Positions 12,760-24,280 of a stretch of DNA of 64,000 bases are shown piece by piece (the first letter of the stretch is position 1; each line of letters opens with the position of its first letter). This DNA is from Solanum dulcamara (taxonomy: Eukaryota; Streptophyta; Magnoliopsida; Solanales; Solanaceae): assembly GCF_947179165.1 (NCBI RefSeq), contig NC_077245.1, forward strand, positions 14,168,740-14,232,739, given 5' to 3'. Both the position numbers and the translations under genes were made by a program. The notes beneath the pieces were generated by a model, which did not search any database, had not been told where the DNA came from, and worked only from the letters and a program-made list of their open reading frames with translations.

Positions 12760-13590
12760 TGTATGCTTCCATCAGAACAATCGGGATCGGATCCCTTATC
12801 AGAAATCAGTACAGAAACTTAAAGAACGGAAAAATAAAATCAGACTCAAAATTTTACGTGGAAACTCCTTTCTCAAGGGAGAAAAACCACAACCTATCCC
12901 ACAGGATTTCAACTCAAAACTTCACTAAAATAACTGAGCCAAAGATTAAGATTACAAGCTCTTGCAATCTTGGAATTGCACTCACAATCCCTCTTCTCTC
13001 CTAGTAACAACTCTATTACAGATCTAAAGCAATAACTCTACTGCTTCCTAAATCACTAAACTCCTAACTGATTTAAACTTCAAGTGGTCTCCATAACTAG
13101 CTCTAGTTACTTCGACAAGATGAACAATAGAAAACAAAAACAATGAACTGCTCTAGCTTCCTTTATAGATTAGGAGTAAACCTTACAAGATTAAGTCTAA
13201 GAAATTACAACTCTAAAACAAGAACAAAACGATTGATAACTCTATCAGGTCCTTGGTCTTCTTCAAGAGCAAAATTCATATTCTTGAGAGCATGAGCTAC
13301 TTCAATGGATTTTTACTTTTTCAATGATTCCAAAAAGGCAAGTGAGAATGGTTGTAAAGAATGTATATATTAGTGATATACATTGCGTTGGACGATTTGT
13401 ATTGGTTAGACAACTGACCCTCTGCATAAGGACTCGGTTACGTACACACAGACCTACAGACTTAGCAAAATCTGTTTTATAATATTTATCTGTTGTCGTT
13501 ATTAGCAAAGTGTCCTCAAAGAGATCAGGTCATTTACCTGTTCCCTGAATTTGTTAAATCATCAAAATCAACTACCACTGAGCATTATCA
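12760..13590 (-). repeat. Ty1/copia element, 3' LTR (left in the window)
   Basis: 831 bp, begins TGTATGCTTCC and ends GAGCATTATCA on the plus strand. It matches 18367-19194 end to end with roughly one difference per ten bases by eye. Identity extends about five bases outward, to 12755, so the exact border is uncertain. No convincing five-base target-site duplication was found. Confidence 0.88.
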
Positions 13591-13604
13591 ATTTTCTCCT
13601 TTTT
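13591..13604 (-). other. Polypurine tract of the copia element
   Basis: On the minus strand, AAAAAGGAGAAAAT directly precedes the LTR start TGATAATGC. This is the expected position of the plus-strand primer. Confidence 0.75.
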
Positions 13605-13829
13605 GATGATGACAAACTCCTTTACAACATTCTCGCTTTATCACCTAAGACCAGAGCCAGAGGCAAATCTCCTCAGTCAAATATTCAATATTCTCCCTTT
13701 CACCAATATCTAGGTAACAAAAATAAGAACTAAAAATTTCCCCCTTTCACCAAACTCTCCTTCTCCCCTTCTTCCATCTTCAACTTACTATCATCAACTT
13801 ACAATATTACCCTTGCATCCTGATCATAG

Positions 13830-14330
13830 TCAATGAGAGTTGCAAGCTTCAGATAATGTACAAATTAGTTTAGCTTTAGCAACCCTAACTTCAGTCTGTT
13901 CTTCTCGATTGATCCTGTTCAGAGCCTTTGTGAAGATGTCAGCAATTTGATCCTCGATTTTACAAAATTTTATAGAAATATGTTCCTTTTCAATATTGTC
14001 TCTTAGAAAATGATGCATGACATCTATGTGTTTTGTTCTCTTGTGCTGCATTGGATTTTTTCCCAAATTTAGAGCACTGGTATTATCACACAAGAGAGGA
14101 ATTGTATGGGTGACAATCCTAAAGTCTTTCGATTGTTGCTTGATCCATAGCAGTTGTGCACAACATGATGCAGCTGCTACATATTCAGCTTCAGCTGTTG
14201 AGAGAGCAACAAAATTTTGCTTCTTAGTTCCCCAAGAGATAAGACATGAGCCCAAAAAATAAGCCATTCCTGATGTGCTCTTTTTGTCAACTTGATACCC
14301 TGCATAATCTGTATCTACATATCTCACCAA
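13830..14330 (-). pseudogene. Copia RNase H domain
   Basis: C-terminal part of the pol polyprotein, which degrades the RNA of the RNA:DNA hybrid. Visible family motifs are YVDTDYAG, KKSTSG, ALSTAEAEY, CDNTSA, KRTKHID and ADIFTKAL. This is the best-preserved block, with an uninterrupted frame of 166 residues. It is separated from the RT block by stops near 14330-14450. Confidence 0.88.
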
Positions 14331-14447
14331 ATCAAAAGAATCTCCTGATGGATAAAATAAGACCAGGTCCTCAATCTTCTTTACATATCTTAGAATTCTC
14401 TTGGCAGCCTTTAGATGTGATTTCTTTGGACAAGCCAGGAACCTCGC

Positions 14448-15247
14448 TCACATTCCAACATTGAACACAATATCAGGCTTGCTAGTAGTTAGATAGAGTA
14501 GGAATCTAATTATTCCTCTATACATTGTCTCATTGACTGTAGGATCAGTTCCAGCGACATCCAACTTTAGATTGGTTCTCATGGGAGTATCAATAGGCTT
14601 TGCATCCATTATGTGGAATTTTTTAGTAGTTCCTTGATGTACTTTTCTCGACAAATAGAGGTTCCAGTTGGTGTCTGCTTAATCTGCAGAACCAAAAAGA
14701 AACTCAACTCTTCCATCATACTGATTTCAAATTCACTTCCCATAAGGTTTGCAAATTCTTCACACAGAGATTTAAAAGTAGCTCTAAAGATAATGTCATC
14801 AACATATACTTGAACAATAAATAGTTCCTTGCCTCTAGACTTCAAGAATAAGGTGTTATCAATCCTTTCTCTTTTGAAGCCATTTTCAAGAAGAAATATT
14901 GATAGTCTCTCATATCATGCTCTAGGAGCCTTCTTTAGTCCATACAAAGCCTTGTCCAATTTGACAACATGATTTGGATGATCAACATCCTCAAATCCAA
15001 GAGGTTGTTTCATATAAACTTCTTCCTTCAAAAATCCATTTAAGAAGGCACTTTTCACATTCATTTGAAACAGTTTAAACTCCATAAAAGTTACAAAGGC
15101 AATAACAATTCTGATGGCTTCCATCCTTGCTACAGGAGCAAATGTCTCATCATAATCTATTCCTTCTTCTTGATTATATCCCTGCACTATCAATCTTGAC
15201 TTGTTTCTTGTAATGAATACATTTTCATCTAGTTTGTTCCTAAACAC
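14448..15247 (-). pseudogene. Copia reverse transcriptase domain (broken)
   Basis: Three overlapping or adjacent open pieces make up the [22 protein letters not shown] and [12 protein letters not shown] lie in 14915-15247, YVDD is at 14795-14806, and a downstream connection piece is at 14448-14654. In the first catalytic motif the usual aspartate (Q-M-D-V-K-S-A-F) is asparagine (codon at 15059-15061). A stop and frame change fall between 14845 and 14915. The fragment is non-functional; known copia RTs need both the first aspartate and the YVDD pair. Confidence 0.88.
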
Positions 15248-15836
15248 CCACCTTGTCCCAATTATGATTCTATCAGAAGGTCTAGGAACTAGATATCATA
15301 CCTTACTTCTTTTGAACTGATGCAATTCTTCTTGCATAGAGTTCACCCAGTCAGCATCCCTCAAGGCTTTCTTGATATTTTTTTATTTAATATTTGAAAT
15401 AAATGCTGAGAAAGCCATTAGATTTCTTGTCTTGGATCTAGTTTATATTTCAAAATCCAATGGAGAAATATGATAATCAAGTGGATGAGACTTTTTGTGT
15501 TTTCACCCCATTTGGATGTCCAGGGTTGAGTAGATTGGTCAACTTTCTTATTCTCATTTTTCAGATTCTCATTTTCAGTTTGAACAATATCATTCACTGG
15601 AGAGTTATCAAAGAGATCAGGTCTTTCTTCAAGTTCAATATCCTTATTTGTTCCTTCATTTTGTTCAGGTTCAGCCACATCAGTAACAAGATGCACATCA
15701 ATTGTGGTGACTTTATTAAAGGTATCACTTTGAATTTGTAACAGTTCTTCCAATTCATCATCATCTCTGCTTTTCAGATCTTTAATTTCACCATTTTCAT
15801 CAAAAATTACATGAACACTTTCTTTAATGCATAGAG
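15248..15836 (-). pseudogene. Copia linker between integrase and reverse transcriptase (broken)
   Basis: An acidic, low-similarity linker with an open piece at 15418-15753 rich in Glu and Asn. This fits the variable spacer that joins integrase to RT in copia polyproteins. Frames are broken on both sides. No domain is recognised. Confidence 0.6.
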
Positions 15837-17040
15837 TTATTTTGTTTCAAACTCTGTAGTCTTGCTCATGGAGGAATATCCTATAAAAATTCCTTCATCA
15901 CTTCTAGGATCAAACTTTTCAAGATCATCTTTTTCATTGTTCAATACAAAACATTTGCAACCAAATGCTCTTAAATAGCTCAATTTGAGATTCTTATTAT
16001 TGAGAAGCTCATAGGGAGTTTTGTTCAGAATTGACCTTATTAAACATCTGTTGGTCACATAATGGCTATGTTAACAGCTTTTGCCTAGAAGTTTTTAGGA
16101 AGATTTGAGTCAATGAGCATGGTCTTGGCAATGTCAATCAGAGTTCTGTTCTTTATTTCAACTACACTATTTTGCTGAGGAGTTCTTGAAGCTGAAAAAT
16201 TGTGGTATATCCCATTTTCAGCATAGAAGTTATCAACTCTTGCATTTTCAATTTTTTTGCCATGATCAGACCTGATTCCAGCAATTTTGCAGTTTAATCT
16301 TGTTTGAATCATCTTTGAAAATATCACCAATACATCATATGTCTCATTCTTTGACCTCAAGAACATAGTCTAGGTGTATTGAGAGTAATCATCCGCTATT
16401 ACCAAAATATATTTATTTCCTCCTCTACTTTGAAATTTCACTAGACCACACAAGTCCATATGAATTAACTCTAGAGGTCTTGAGGAACTCACTTGTTTCT
16501 TAGGCTTGAAAGAAGATTTAATTTTCTTTCTTTTGACACAGGCATCATACACTTTGTTATCTGAAAACTTTCTTTGGGCGAACTACAGATCAGGTCCTTG
16601 GATACAAGTTTGTTCAGTAGTGACGAGCTTACATGCCCCAATCTTCTGTGCCACAAATTAACATTTTCACTTTGAGCACTTAAGCAAGTGAGATCATTTC
16701 TTTGAGCTGTATCCAAATCAGCAACATACATGTTTTTGCATCTACGAGCAGTCAGAATCACTTCTCTTGATTTTAGATTTGTAATAATACACATTTTTGA
16801 ACGAAACCTAACTTCATTTTCCTTGTCACATATTTGAGAGACACTTAGAAGACTATATTTTAAACCGTTCACATAGTATACATTCTCAATAGAATGTTTG
16901 AGATATTTACCAATTTTTTCCACTCCTAGACTGTATCTTTTCTTGCTATTACCAAATGAGACACATCCACCTTGAAGTGAGTTAAGTGAGAGAAAGTTTT
17001 TGATCTTGCCGGTCATGTGCTTTGAGAAACCACTGTTCAT
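15837..17040 (-). pseudogene. Copia protease end and integrase (broken)
   Basis: The segment starts with the protease active-site region, where the family has DSG...HMTG; here it is NSGFSKHMTG, so the catalytic aspartate is lost (codon 17035-17037). Downstream are the zinc-binding motif of integrase (NLWHRRLGH, near 16633-16660) and the catalytic core: HMDLCG near 16460, RSDHG near 16260 and the PQQNSVVE glutamate near 16160. The three acidic core residues are present, but the usual GKEFEN is altered to GKKIEN. Stops separate the pieces near 16367 and 16060-16085. Confidence 0.87.
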
Positions 17041-17284
17041 GAAACAACACTATTTGTTACTTCCCCCACTTTCCTGCAACACATATCATTTGTTAGATTC
17101 AGGAACCTCTTTCAACCTGAGTTCCCACTAATCAGACAAAGGTGTAACAAGAGATTTTTTTTCCAATGAGGTAAAGTATCTTTTCTTATGTTATGATTAA
17201 GTTCAGAGTTAGGAACAAGTTCCTCTCTATATCACTTTCTGTTCATCATAGTATTAGACCTTCTCTAGAGACCTTTTCAAGGCT

Positions 17285-18300
17285 AGACAATCCTTCTTCA
17301 AATGACCATCACAACCACAATGAAAACACAATCAATTTTTGAATTTTGAATCATGCTTGCCACTAGAATTACAAGAGGGACTGATTTTAAAATTTTCTAG
17401 GCTCCTTCTACCATTGTCATTTTGATCAATAGAATTTTCAATAACCTTTAGAGAAACAATCCATTTTAATGATTTAAATAATTCTTCTTTTGTCAGAGCT
17501 AGATCCTTTTCAAGTTGTACATTTCTATCAAGAATCATAGCCAACTTAACTTCGGCATCACTAAGCTTTCCTTATAGCTCAAGTTGTACACTACTGATTA
17601 TTCCTTTGCTGTTAACACAATTTTGGTTCAACTTCTTAAGATCAAGATTTGTATTTTCTGCCACCAAAATTGTTATTTGTTATTCTAGATCTGATAATTG
17701 TAAAACTAGAAATAGATTCTCATCTTGAGAAGTATCTGAGCAGTTGATAATTTTATCCTCATCATTTGATAACTCAATAATTGAATTTATCAATACAACA
17801 TTAAGACTTCTCAATTTTTTTACAGAATAAGTATGCAGGTTCTATTTAAGATCAAGAAATATTACCTCTTCTTCAGCTTCTTCCTCAACTTCTGATTGAT
17901 CCATGAAAGTAATCATTGAATCGGAATCAATTTTGTCACCTTCCACTTCATACATTTCTATGAGATCATCCTAGATTTGCTTTGCAGTAGTATAGTTGAA
18001 TACTTGAGCATACTCATCTGGTCCAAGACTACAAATAAGTACAAACTTAGCTTCTGCATTCTATTCTAGTAATCTAAAATCATCTGCTTCATATTCACTC
18101 CTTTTCTTTTTCACATCATCGCCTTCACGATTTCTCTTCATTGGATATTCAGGACCGTCAGTGATTCTTGTCCAGAGTTCATAGTCTTTAGCCTGAATGA
18201 AAGCTTTCTTTCTTGCTTTCCACAGTAAGAAGAATTGTCCCTTGAACACTGGAGGTCTATTGATGTTCTGTCCTTCGGGGTATTTGAACGAAGCATTCAT
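17285..18300 (-). pseudogene. Copia gag with zinc knuckle (broken)
   Basis: The N-terminal part (18061-18300) reads as copia gag, with PPVFKGQFFLLWKARKKAF and DYELW. A CX2CX4HX4C zinc knuckle (CFHCGCDGHLKKDC) lies at about 17285-17328. A TGA stop at 17332-17334 falls just before the knuckle, and further stops lie between 17545 and 18060. The gag ORF is therefore dead. Gag forms the virus-like particle shell, and the knuckle binds RNA. Confidence 0.83.
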
Positions 18301-18341
18301 TTTTACAGGACCTTCTCTTGGTGTTAATCAGGTAGAGAAAA

Positions 18342-18356
18342 CCTGCTATGATACCA
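18342..18356 (-). other. Primer-binding site of the copia element
   Basis: On the minus strand this reads TGGTATCATAGCAGG, close to the initiator-Met-tRNA complement TGGTATCAGAGC used by plant copia elements. It lies just inside the 5' LTR, separated by a short AT spacer (18357-18366). Confidence 0.8.
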
Positions 18357-18366
18357 ATTATTATAA

Positions 18367-19194
18367 TGTATGCTTCCATCAGAACAGTCGAGACTGAGTT
18401 CCTTATCAAAAATCAGTACAAAAACTTAAAGAATAGAAAGATAAAATCAGACTCAAAATTTTACGTGGAAACTTCTTGCTCAAGGTAGAAAAATCACGAC
18501 CTGTCCCACAGGATTTCAACTCAAAACTTCACCAAAACAACTGAGCCAAAGATTTAGATTACAAGCTCTTGCAATCTAGGAGCTACACTAACAATCCCTC
18601 TTCTATCCTAGTAACAACTCTGTTACAGATCTGAAGCAATAACTCTACTGCTTCCTAAATCACTAGACTCCTCGCTGATTTAAACTTTAGGTGGTCTCCA
18701 TAACTAGCTCTAGTTACTTCGACAAGATGAGCAATGGAAAACAAAAACAATGAACTAATCTAACTTCCTTTATAGATTAGGAGTGGACCTTACAAGATTA
18801 AGACTAAGAAATTACAACTCTAAAACAAGAACAAAACTACTGATAACTCTATCAGGTCTTTGGTTTTATTCAAGAGCAAATTTCAGATTCATGAGAGCGT
18901 GAGCTTCAATGAATTTTTACTTTTTCAATGATTCCAAAAAGCCAAGTGAGAATGGATGCAAATAATGTATATATTAGTGATATACATTGCGTTGGACGAT
19001 TTGTACTGGTTAGACAACTGGCCCTCTGCACAGGGACTCAGCCATGGACACACAAACCTGCAGACTTGGCAGAATCTGTTTTGTACTATTTTTCTGCTGT
19101 CGTTATCAGCAAAGTGTCCTCAAAGGGACCAGATCCTTTACCTGGTCCCTGAATTTGTTAAATCATCAAAACCAACTAACACTGAGCATTATCA
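18367..19194 (-). repeat. Ty1/copia element, 5' LTR (right in the window)
   Basis: 828 bp, plus-strand TGTATGCTTCC to ACTGAGCATTATCA. It is the partner of 12760-13590. Confidence 0.88.
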
Positions 19195-20286
19195 ATATCT
19201 ATTTAAATATGATTTTATAAATATTCTTAAAGTCAGCTATATATTTAAATATGAGAATAAATATGTTTCAAGTCAGCTATATGTATAGTTCGTGTTTAGC
19301 ATGAAATTAAATGGATTACTTCTTAATCAATCATTGCAAGTTTATTTCTTTAATTAATATCAATTTTTTTGTCCCCATATTCGTGTATTAAATATGCCCG
19401 TTCAGAATTTTTATCACGTAATTAACAAATTAAATCAGGCAATTAGGATAATAAAGAGTTATTTGAAATTTGGACCTAATTACTGTTATTATTGCTTATT
19501 GATAAGTGGATTTGAATTTTGCATAGGTCAACCCAAGGGGGGACAATTACAGCTATGTGCAATATTTAGTGTTAGATCACTCTCTTATCTGATCAAAATT
19601 ATATTTAATATAGGATAAAAATATACTACATTAAAGAGCAATTATTATGACTATTTAAAATAAGAAATTAAATAGTCAAAAATAAACAAACGATATTCTT
19701 TTGATTCATGAATCCAAGCAAAGAGGTCTAATGTTTGCTTAATAATATTTGTAAGTGGACGTACGAAAGTGGAATATGTTTTTGTTATATTTTTTGCAGC
19801 TGAAATTAACAGCAAAGCGTATCGAGAATCTTAGATTTGGGCGGTCGGGCTCATCACCTTGTGACTACTATACTCATTTTATTTACTATATATTCGCTCC
19901 GATTCATTTTACTCGACCTATGTTGATTCGACACTCTCTTTAAAATAAATGTTCGTTAAGAATATATTTTGCTATACTAACCTGGTTAATTATATTTTGA
20001 AAATTTAAATTTGAGTACTATACTTTCAGTTTATTTTTACTTGTTCAGTATTGACTTAACGACAATAACCTTATAAGGAGCAATAATAAATAAAATGATG
20101 ATTTTACCATATCATTCATTGAATATAATTCAATGCTCTGGAAATGATTATAATTAATATTAATAAAGATAAATTATGTGTTAAGTGATAAATTATTTCT
20201 TAATTTTTTAAACTAGATAAATATTTTACATAATTTTATTTAATGATAAAGAAGTATATAGAGAAAATTATAAATCTTGAGAGTTA
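19195..20286. other. Intergenic; right flank of the copia insertion
   Basis: 19195-19440 is homologous to about 9790-9975 and contains two copies of an 'aagtcagctatat' motif; a third copy lies to the left of the copia element at 12738-12750. The remainder is AT-rich with no gene seen. Confidence 0.5.
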
Positions 20287-20807
20287 CTCCCTTCGTCCCA
20301 TTTGGTTGTCATGGTAAAATTTTGCACAACCGTTAAGAAAACATTAATTAGGAGTGTTATTTGATATATATACCGTTATTAATTTTTTAATCCTTACTAC
20401 CTCCGTCCCATGCTAGATGAGCATCTTACTAAAAATATTTGTTCCATATTACTTCATCACTTACTAAATTAAGATAGAATTAATTTTTTTTTTTTTTCAT
20501 TTTACCCCTACAATTAATATGCTTTGAAAGTTTAAACAAATTTTGAAGATTCAATTTTTTTAAGAGGCTAATTAATATGAGCAAAGGGCAAAATAGTAAA
20601 GTTAAACAATCTATTAATAATTTCTTAATTATCGTGTAAAATGTAAAGTGCCCGATGGAGGTAGTATCTATTTACGTGCCTCTTAATTCTATAATAATTA
20701 ATGTTAAGAGCAAAGTTAAAAAAATTAATTATCTCTTAATTATTTAAATTGACAACTATTTTAAAGTAAAATTTTTTAATAAATATGATAACTAATATGA
20801 GACGGAG
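20287..20807. mobile_element. Stowaway-like MITE (outer)
   Basis: It begins CTCCCTTCGTCCCA and ends in TGAGACGGAG, flanked by TA on both sides (20285-20286, 20808-20809). The termini are inverted copies (CTCCsTTCGTCCCAT versus CTCCGTCTCAT). About 251 bp remain once the nested element at 20397-20664 is removed. Stowaway/mariner-type MITEs insert at TA and start CTCCCTCCG. Confidence 0.75.
20397..20664. mobile_element. Stowaway-like MITE (inner, nested)
   Basis: 268 bp from CTACCTCCGTCCC to GATGGAGGTAG, with inverted termini and TA on both sides (20395-20396, 20665-20666). It lies inside the outer MITE. A diverged relative lies at about 52519-52785. Confidence 0.8.
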
Positions 20808-20809
20808 TA

Positions 20810-21444
20810 TAATATAATCTTCAAACTTGAAGTGCAAAACTCAATTAATTGTCCTGCAATTTACGAGGCGTATTTCAAACATTGAATAATAATCCACTTA
20901 ATTCGTTGTCATTATTTTGTCGAGTTTGTCGTTATTATTGGCATAAATGGTACTCTCTCCATTAATTCACATTTAATAATTTTTACTAAAAACGTAATTA
21001 TCTTTTTTAAATATCAGGATAATTATTATCTTTAACATTAATTATTTTAAAAAGTATATTAATTACTTATCATTAAATATATATTTTTCAAAAGTTCTTG
21101 GTCAAGTTTGAATTTATTAAGCAAGAGCTACTTTGACCTATGCAATATTTGTCTTTTATCTCTTTTAGTGAGTTTAATACTCAAGTAAAGATTAGTCATA
21201 TCATTAATGGAGAGGTGAAGAGGCGCGTGAGTGGAGCTCTCTCATTTACTAAAATAGATTAGTGTGGTAAAAAAATAATTAAAAATCAATAACAATAGAT
21301 TAGGATCTACTTACTAGCTAGTATTTTAACCCGATTACTGCGGCTCTTTCCATCTCAAATTATCTATCGCAATTTTTAAAAATAATTTTATTTTAAAAAT
21401 CAAGATAAAATTATTAATTTGCAAATTTTATTTTATCCTATGCA
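20810..21444. other. Intergenic AT-rich stretch
   Basis: No gene seen. A MITE-like start ('actctctccattaattcaca', near 20952) has no matching end that I could find. Confidence 0.4.
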
Positions 21445-22439
21445 TGTAACGACATGTGTCCGTTATTATAGATAGGCCAATGGCGAATGAATTTAACCAG
21501 AAAACTTCATGTAGTAACTTTGAAAAAATTTAGCCTAGGCCAGACTTGGATGAATTATGCGTCAGGTGAGGTCTAGGGTAACCCTATGATAGGTGGAGAA
21601 TCGAATCGGTAATCTGAGTTAGTTAGATGATAGCCAGACGATACAAAATATTTACGGCTTCGTGGAATCGCATTCAGGTGAGTAAAACTCTCAGAATCGT
21701 ACTTAGTATAAAGGGTATAATTTAAGATATCTTGGGGAGGGGGTGTGTTGTGAAATGGTAGTTTGGAGCTCAAGTCCCGAACACTCTGTTTCCGTGCAAC
21801 CCGCCAGAGCGGAATTTGCACCAGAGAGGGGCTGTCGCGACTTAAAGACAGCATAAAACACCAGAATGGTTATTTTGACTCTCATTTCGTTCTTAAGAGA
21901 TCAGAAGCAACCTAGGGTGAACTCTTGATGATTTCCACCATATTTTGTGTCTAAGGTAAGTAAATCACCTCCTTACTTCGTAATTTGATTCCTAGAGCCT
22001 AGAAACTATGGTTGGTAATTATTGGGGGAGGGTTTTGAACTAAAACTAATTGTGGAAAATAGCCCTAGGGTGGGGTTAGGATCATGAGTTTTGGTCTAGG
22101 AGGGGAATTATGTTATAATGCATGTGAATTAGACCATTGTATTGATCCTTTTTGTATATCTGACTTGTTTTAGACCAAGAACAAGCAGAACGAACCTAGA
22201 AAGAGAAAGCTTTTGCATCTTAGAGTGGTTGGAGCTCAAATTCGAGGTAGGTGATGATTTTGTTTCTTGTATGGGTTTCATGTACTTGCTAAATTACTTC
22301 ATGTTAGGCATATGTGTATACGAATAAGGAAACATGTTAGAAATTATGTGAAATGGTCACTTATTGGCCTATTTTGTGATGAACTTGTTCTTGGTGACAT
22401 GATGTTGATTCCTGAATGTAATAATTGTAGCTACTTGTA

Positions 22440-22562
22440 TGTTGGGATCGAATGTCACGTTCCGACACATAATTGGATTGGATGTCACATTCCAACACAT
22501 ATTTGGATCGGATGTCACGTTCCGATACAAACTTCAAATCGGGTGTCACGTTCAGACACAAA
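22440..22562 (+). repeat. Four tandem GTCACRTTCCGACA units in LTR B1
   Basis: Units of 28-30 bp run 'ggatcggatgtcacgttcc', then 'gacacatattt', with small variations. The same kind of tandem lies in three other LTRs of this window (30040-30190, 32750-32865, 47099-47215). Confidence 0.88.
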
Positions 22563-24280
22563 TTAAGTGTTTGTAGGTTCCATGAGAGGACCCTTATGTG
22601 AAGTTGTATGATATTGAGGTTGTTGAACTGTGATATTGCTGAGTACTGTTTGAGATGAAAATGATTAACTTATTATGTATATATGTGTTTATTATGTTGA
22701 GTTTACTTGTGCATGACTTGCTTACTGGCTAACCGCAGGGTCCTACTAGTACACTATTGATTTTGTGTATTAATACTACACTTGCTCTGTCTTTGTTGAG
22801 TATAGGACAAATTTAGCCGGCTGTGGAGAGACCTTGTTTAGAAGTAGGGCTGTTCAAAACCACCCGCTATCGATAACCCAACCGCAAAATTGGCTTATTG
22901 GCTTATTGGTATTGGGTTATCGGATTAGCGAATGGGAAATGAATTTAAATTTTATAATTAATGGCTTATCGATGTGAGGGAGGATTATTCAATTTTGTTA
23001 TTGGGTAAACCGTTAATCCGTTAAGAATTTATTATATTTTAATACATTTTATCCTTAAACATATAAAATATGTATAATATTGATAGTTATAATTTGTAAA
23101 CCTAAAATAAAGGTCAAGCCCATTTAAAGTAGAAGCCCTACTTCTAGTCTTCTACAGAGTTCTACACTACTTGGGCACTTCATAATTGGCTTTAGGTTTA
23201 GCTACTTCCGCCTCTATCTAGTCTCTCTCTCAAACTCTCATCTCTCATTCTCTCTTGTGCAGTTGCGACTTGCGCCGCCTTGTCTTCTCCTCCACCAGAC
23301 TTTTGCTCCTTTCCCTTAGGTCGTCGAACCCCCGCCTCTATTCTCTTTCCAAAAGCTAGGTATGAACACTACAGAGGGAGAGATGGAATAACAGTAGTTC
23401 AAAATCTCGACACAAAAAGGAGTTTTAAAGATTCACCGATATAATATCAGTGGTGGTTAGGTTTTAACTGATTTAAATTCATAACTGAATTTGATTCTCT
23501 GCAATACTTTCTTTTTACTCAAAACCCTAATTCAGCCTGGTGAAATTAGGGTTTCTTCAATATCTAAAAAGGTTCAATGGGTGCTCAAGAGAAGTCTTCT
23601 AGCACCAACAACTCGATGCAGGTTGGTTCAGTTTACTCTCGTAGTTGAACTTATTATTTTATTTTAAAAAAAATTTAAATTTCTTGCTTTACAGTTTACA
23701 GTTTACACCTTTCATTAAGCTCTAGCTGATTAATTGTTTTTGGTAAAAAATTATTCCTTTGAGTTGATTCTGAAGCACGAGCTTAGTTTGTTAGCTTGTA
23801 TAGCTGGTGCATTTGTTTAAATATTGTCAAACTAGGATGAATTGCCAACTTCAATGAGTTTTGTATTGTGGCCTATGATTGAAGCATTTCTTTTTTTAAT
23901 CATGGTTGCTAATGTCATAAAGTTAATTTTCAGTGGGAGTGTTTCTCATTTTTTAATTTCTCATTTCTGTCTATTGATTTTCCAATATGTTCTTTTGATG
24001 CATGTTTACTCTTGTTGTGAATTTTGTTTAAAGCATGAATTTCTTTGAGGTTTCAGATTTTTGGTTCACTGATTCTTTATGTTAATATGTTAAATCATCA
24101 CTTTATGTCTAAATCGACTTCGAATTTGCTTTGATTATTTCTGATAATTTTGGTATGTGATTCACTGATTTTGGCGTTATTAAACTACTGGTGTAAAATT
24201 GATTATCCATATCATAGCTTATTTTTGGGTTGTTGATTTAAATATAGGGACGCAAAGTCTTAAACTCTTAATCTTTTAGC

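Larger units (their letters stand above)
12755..19194 (-). mobile_element. Full-length degenerate Ty1/copia retrotransposon
   Basis: Two direct LTRs of about 830 bp enclose, in minus-strand order, a tRNA primer site, gag, protease, integrase, reverse transcriptase and RNase H. Integrase lies before RT, which defines Ty1/copia. Every domain is interrupted by stops or frameshifts, and two catalytic aspartates are replaced, so the element cannot transpose by itself. It sits inside a repeat whose uninterrupted relative is at about 9736-9975. LTR divergence near 10% by eye suggests an old insertion. The RNase H motifs resemble SIRE-type copia, but I would not insist on the lineage. Confidence 0.92.

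Noticed and set aside
13830..18300. Integrated plant pararetrovirus
   Set aside because: Domain order (protease, integrase, RT, RNase H), LTRs and the initiator-Met primer site show a Ty1/copia element. No movement-protein or coat motifs were seen here or elsewhere in the window.
12750..19199. Five-base target-site duplication for the copia element
   Set aside because: The flanks (TATAA or TATGA on the left, ATATC on the right) do not match for any border I tried.
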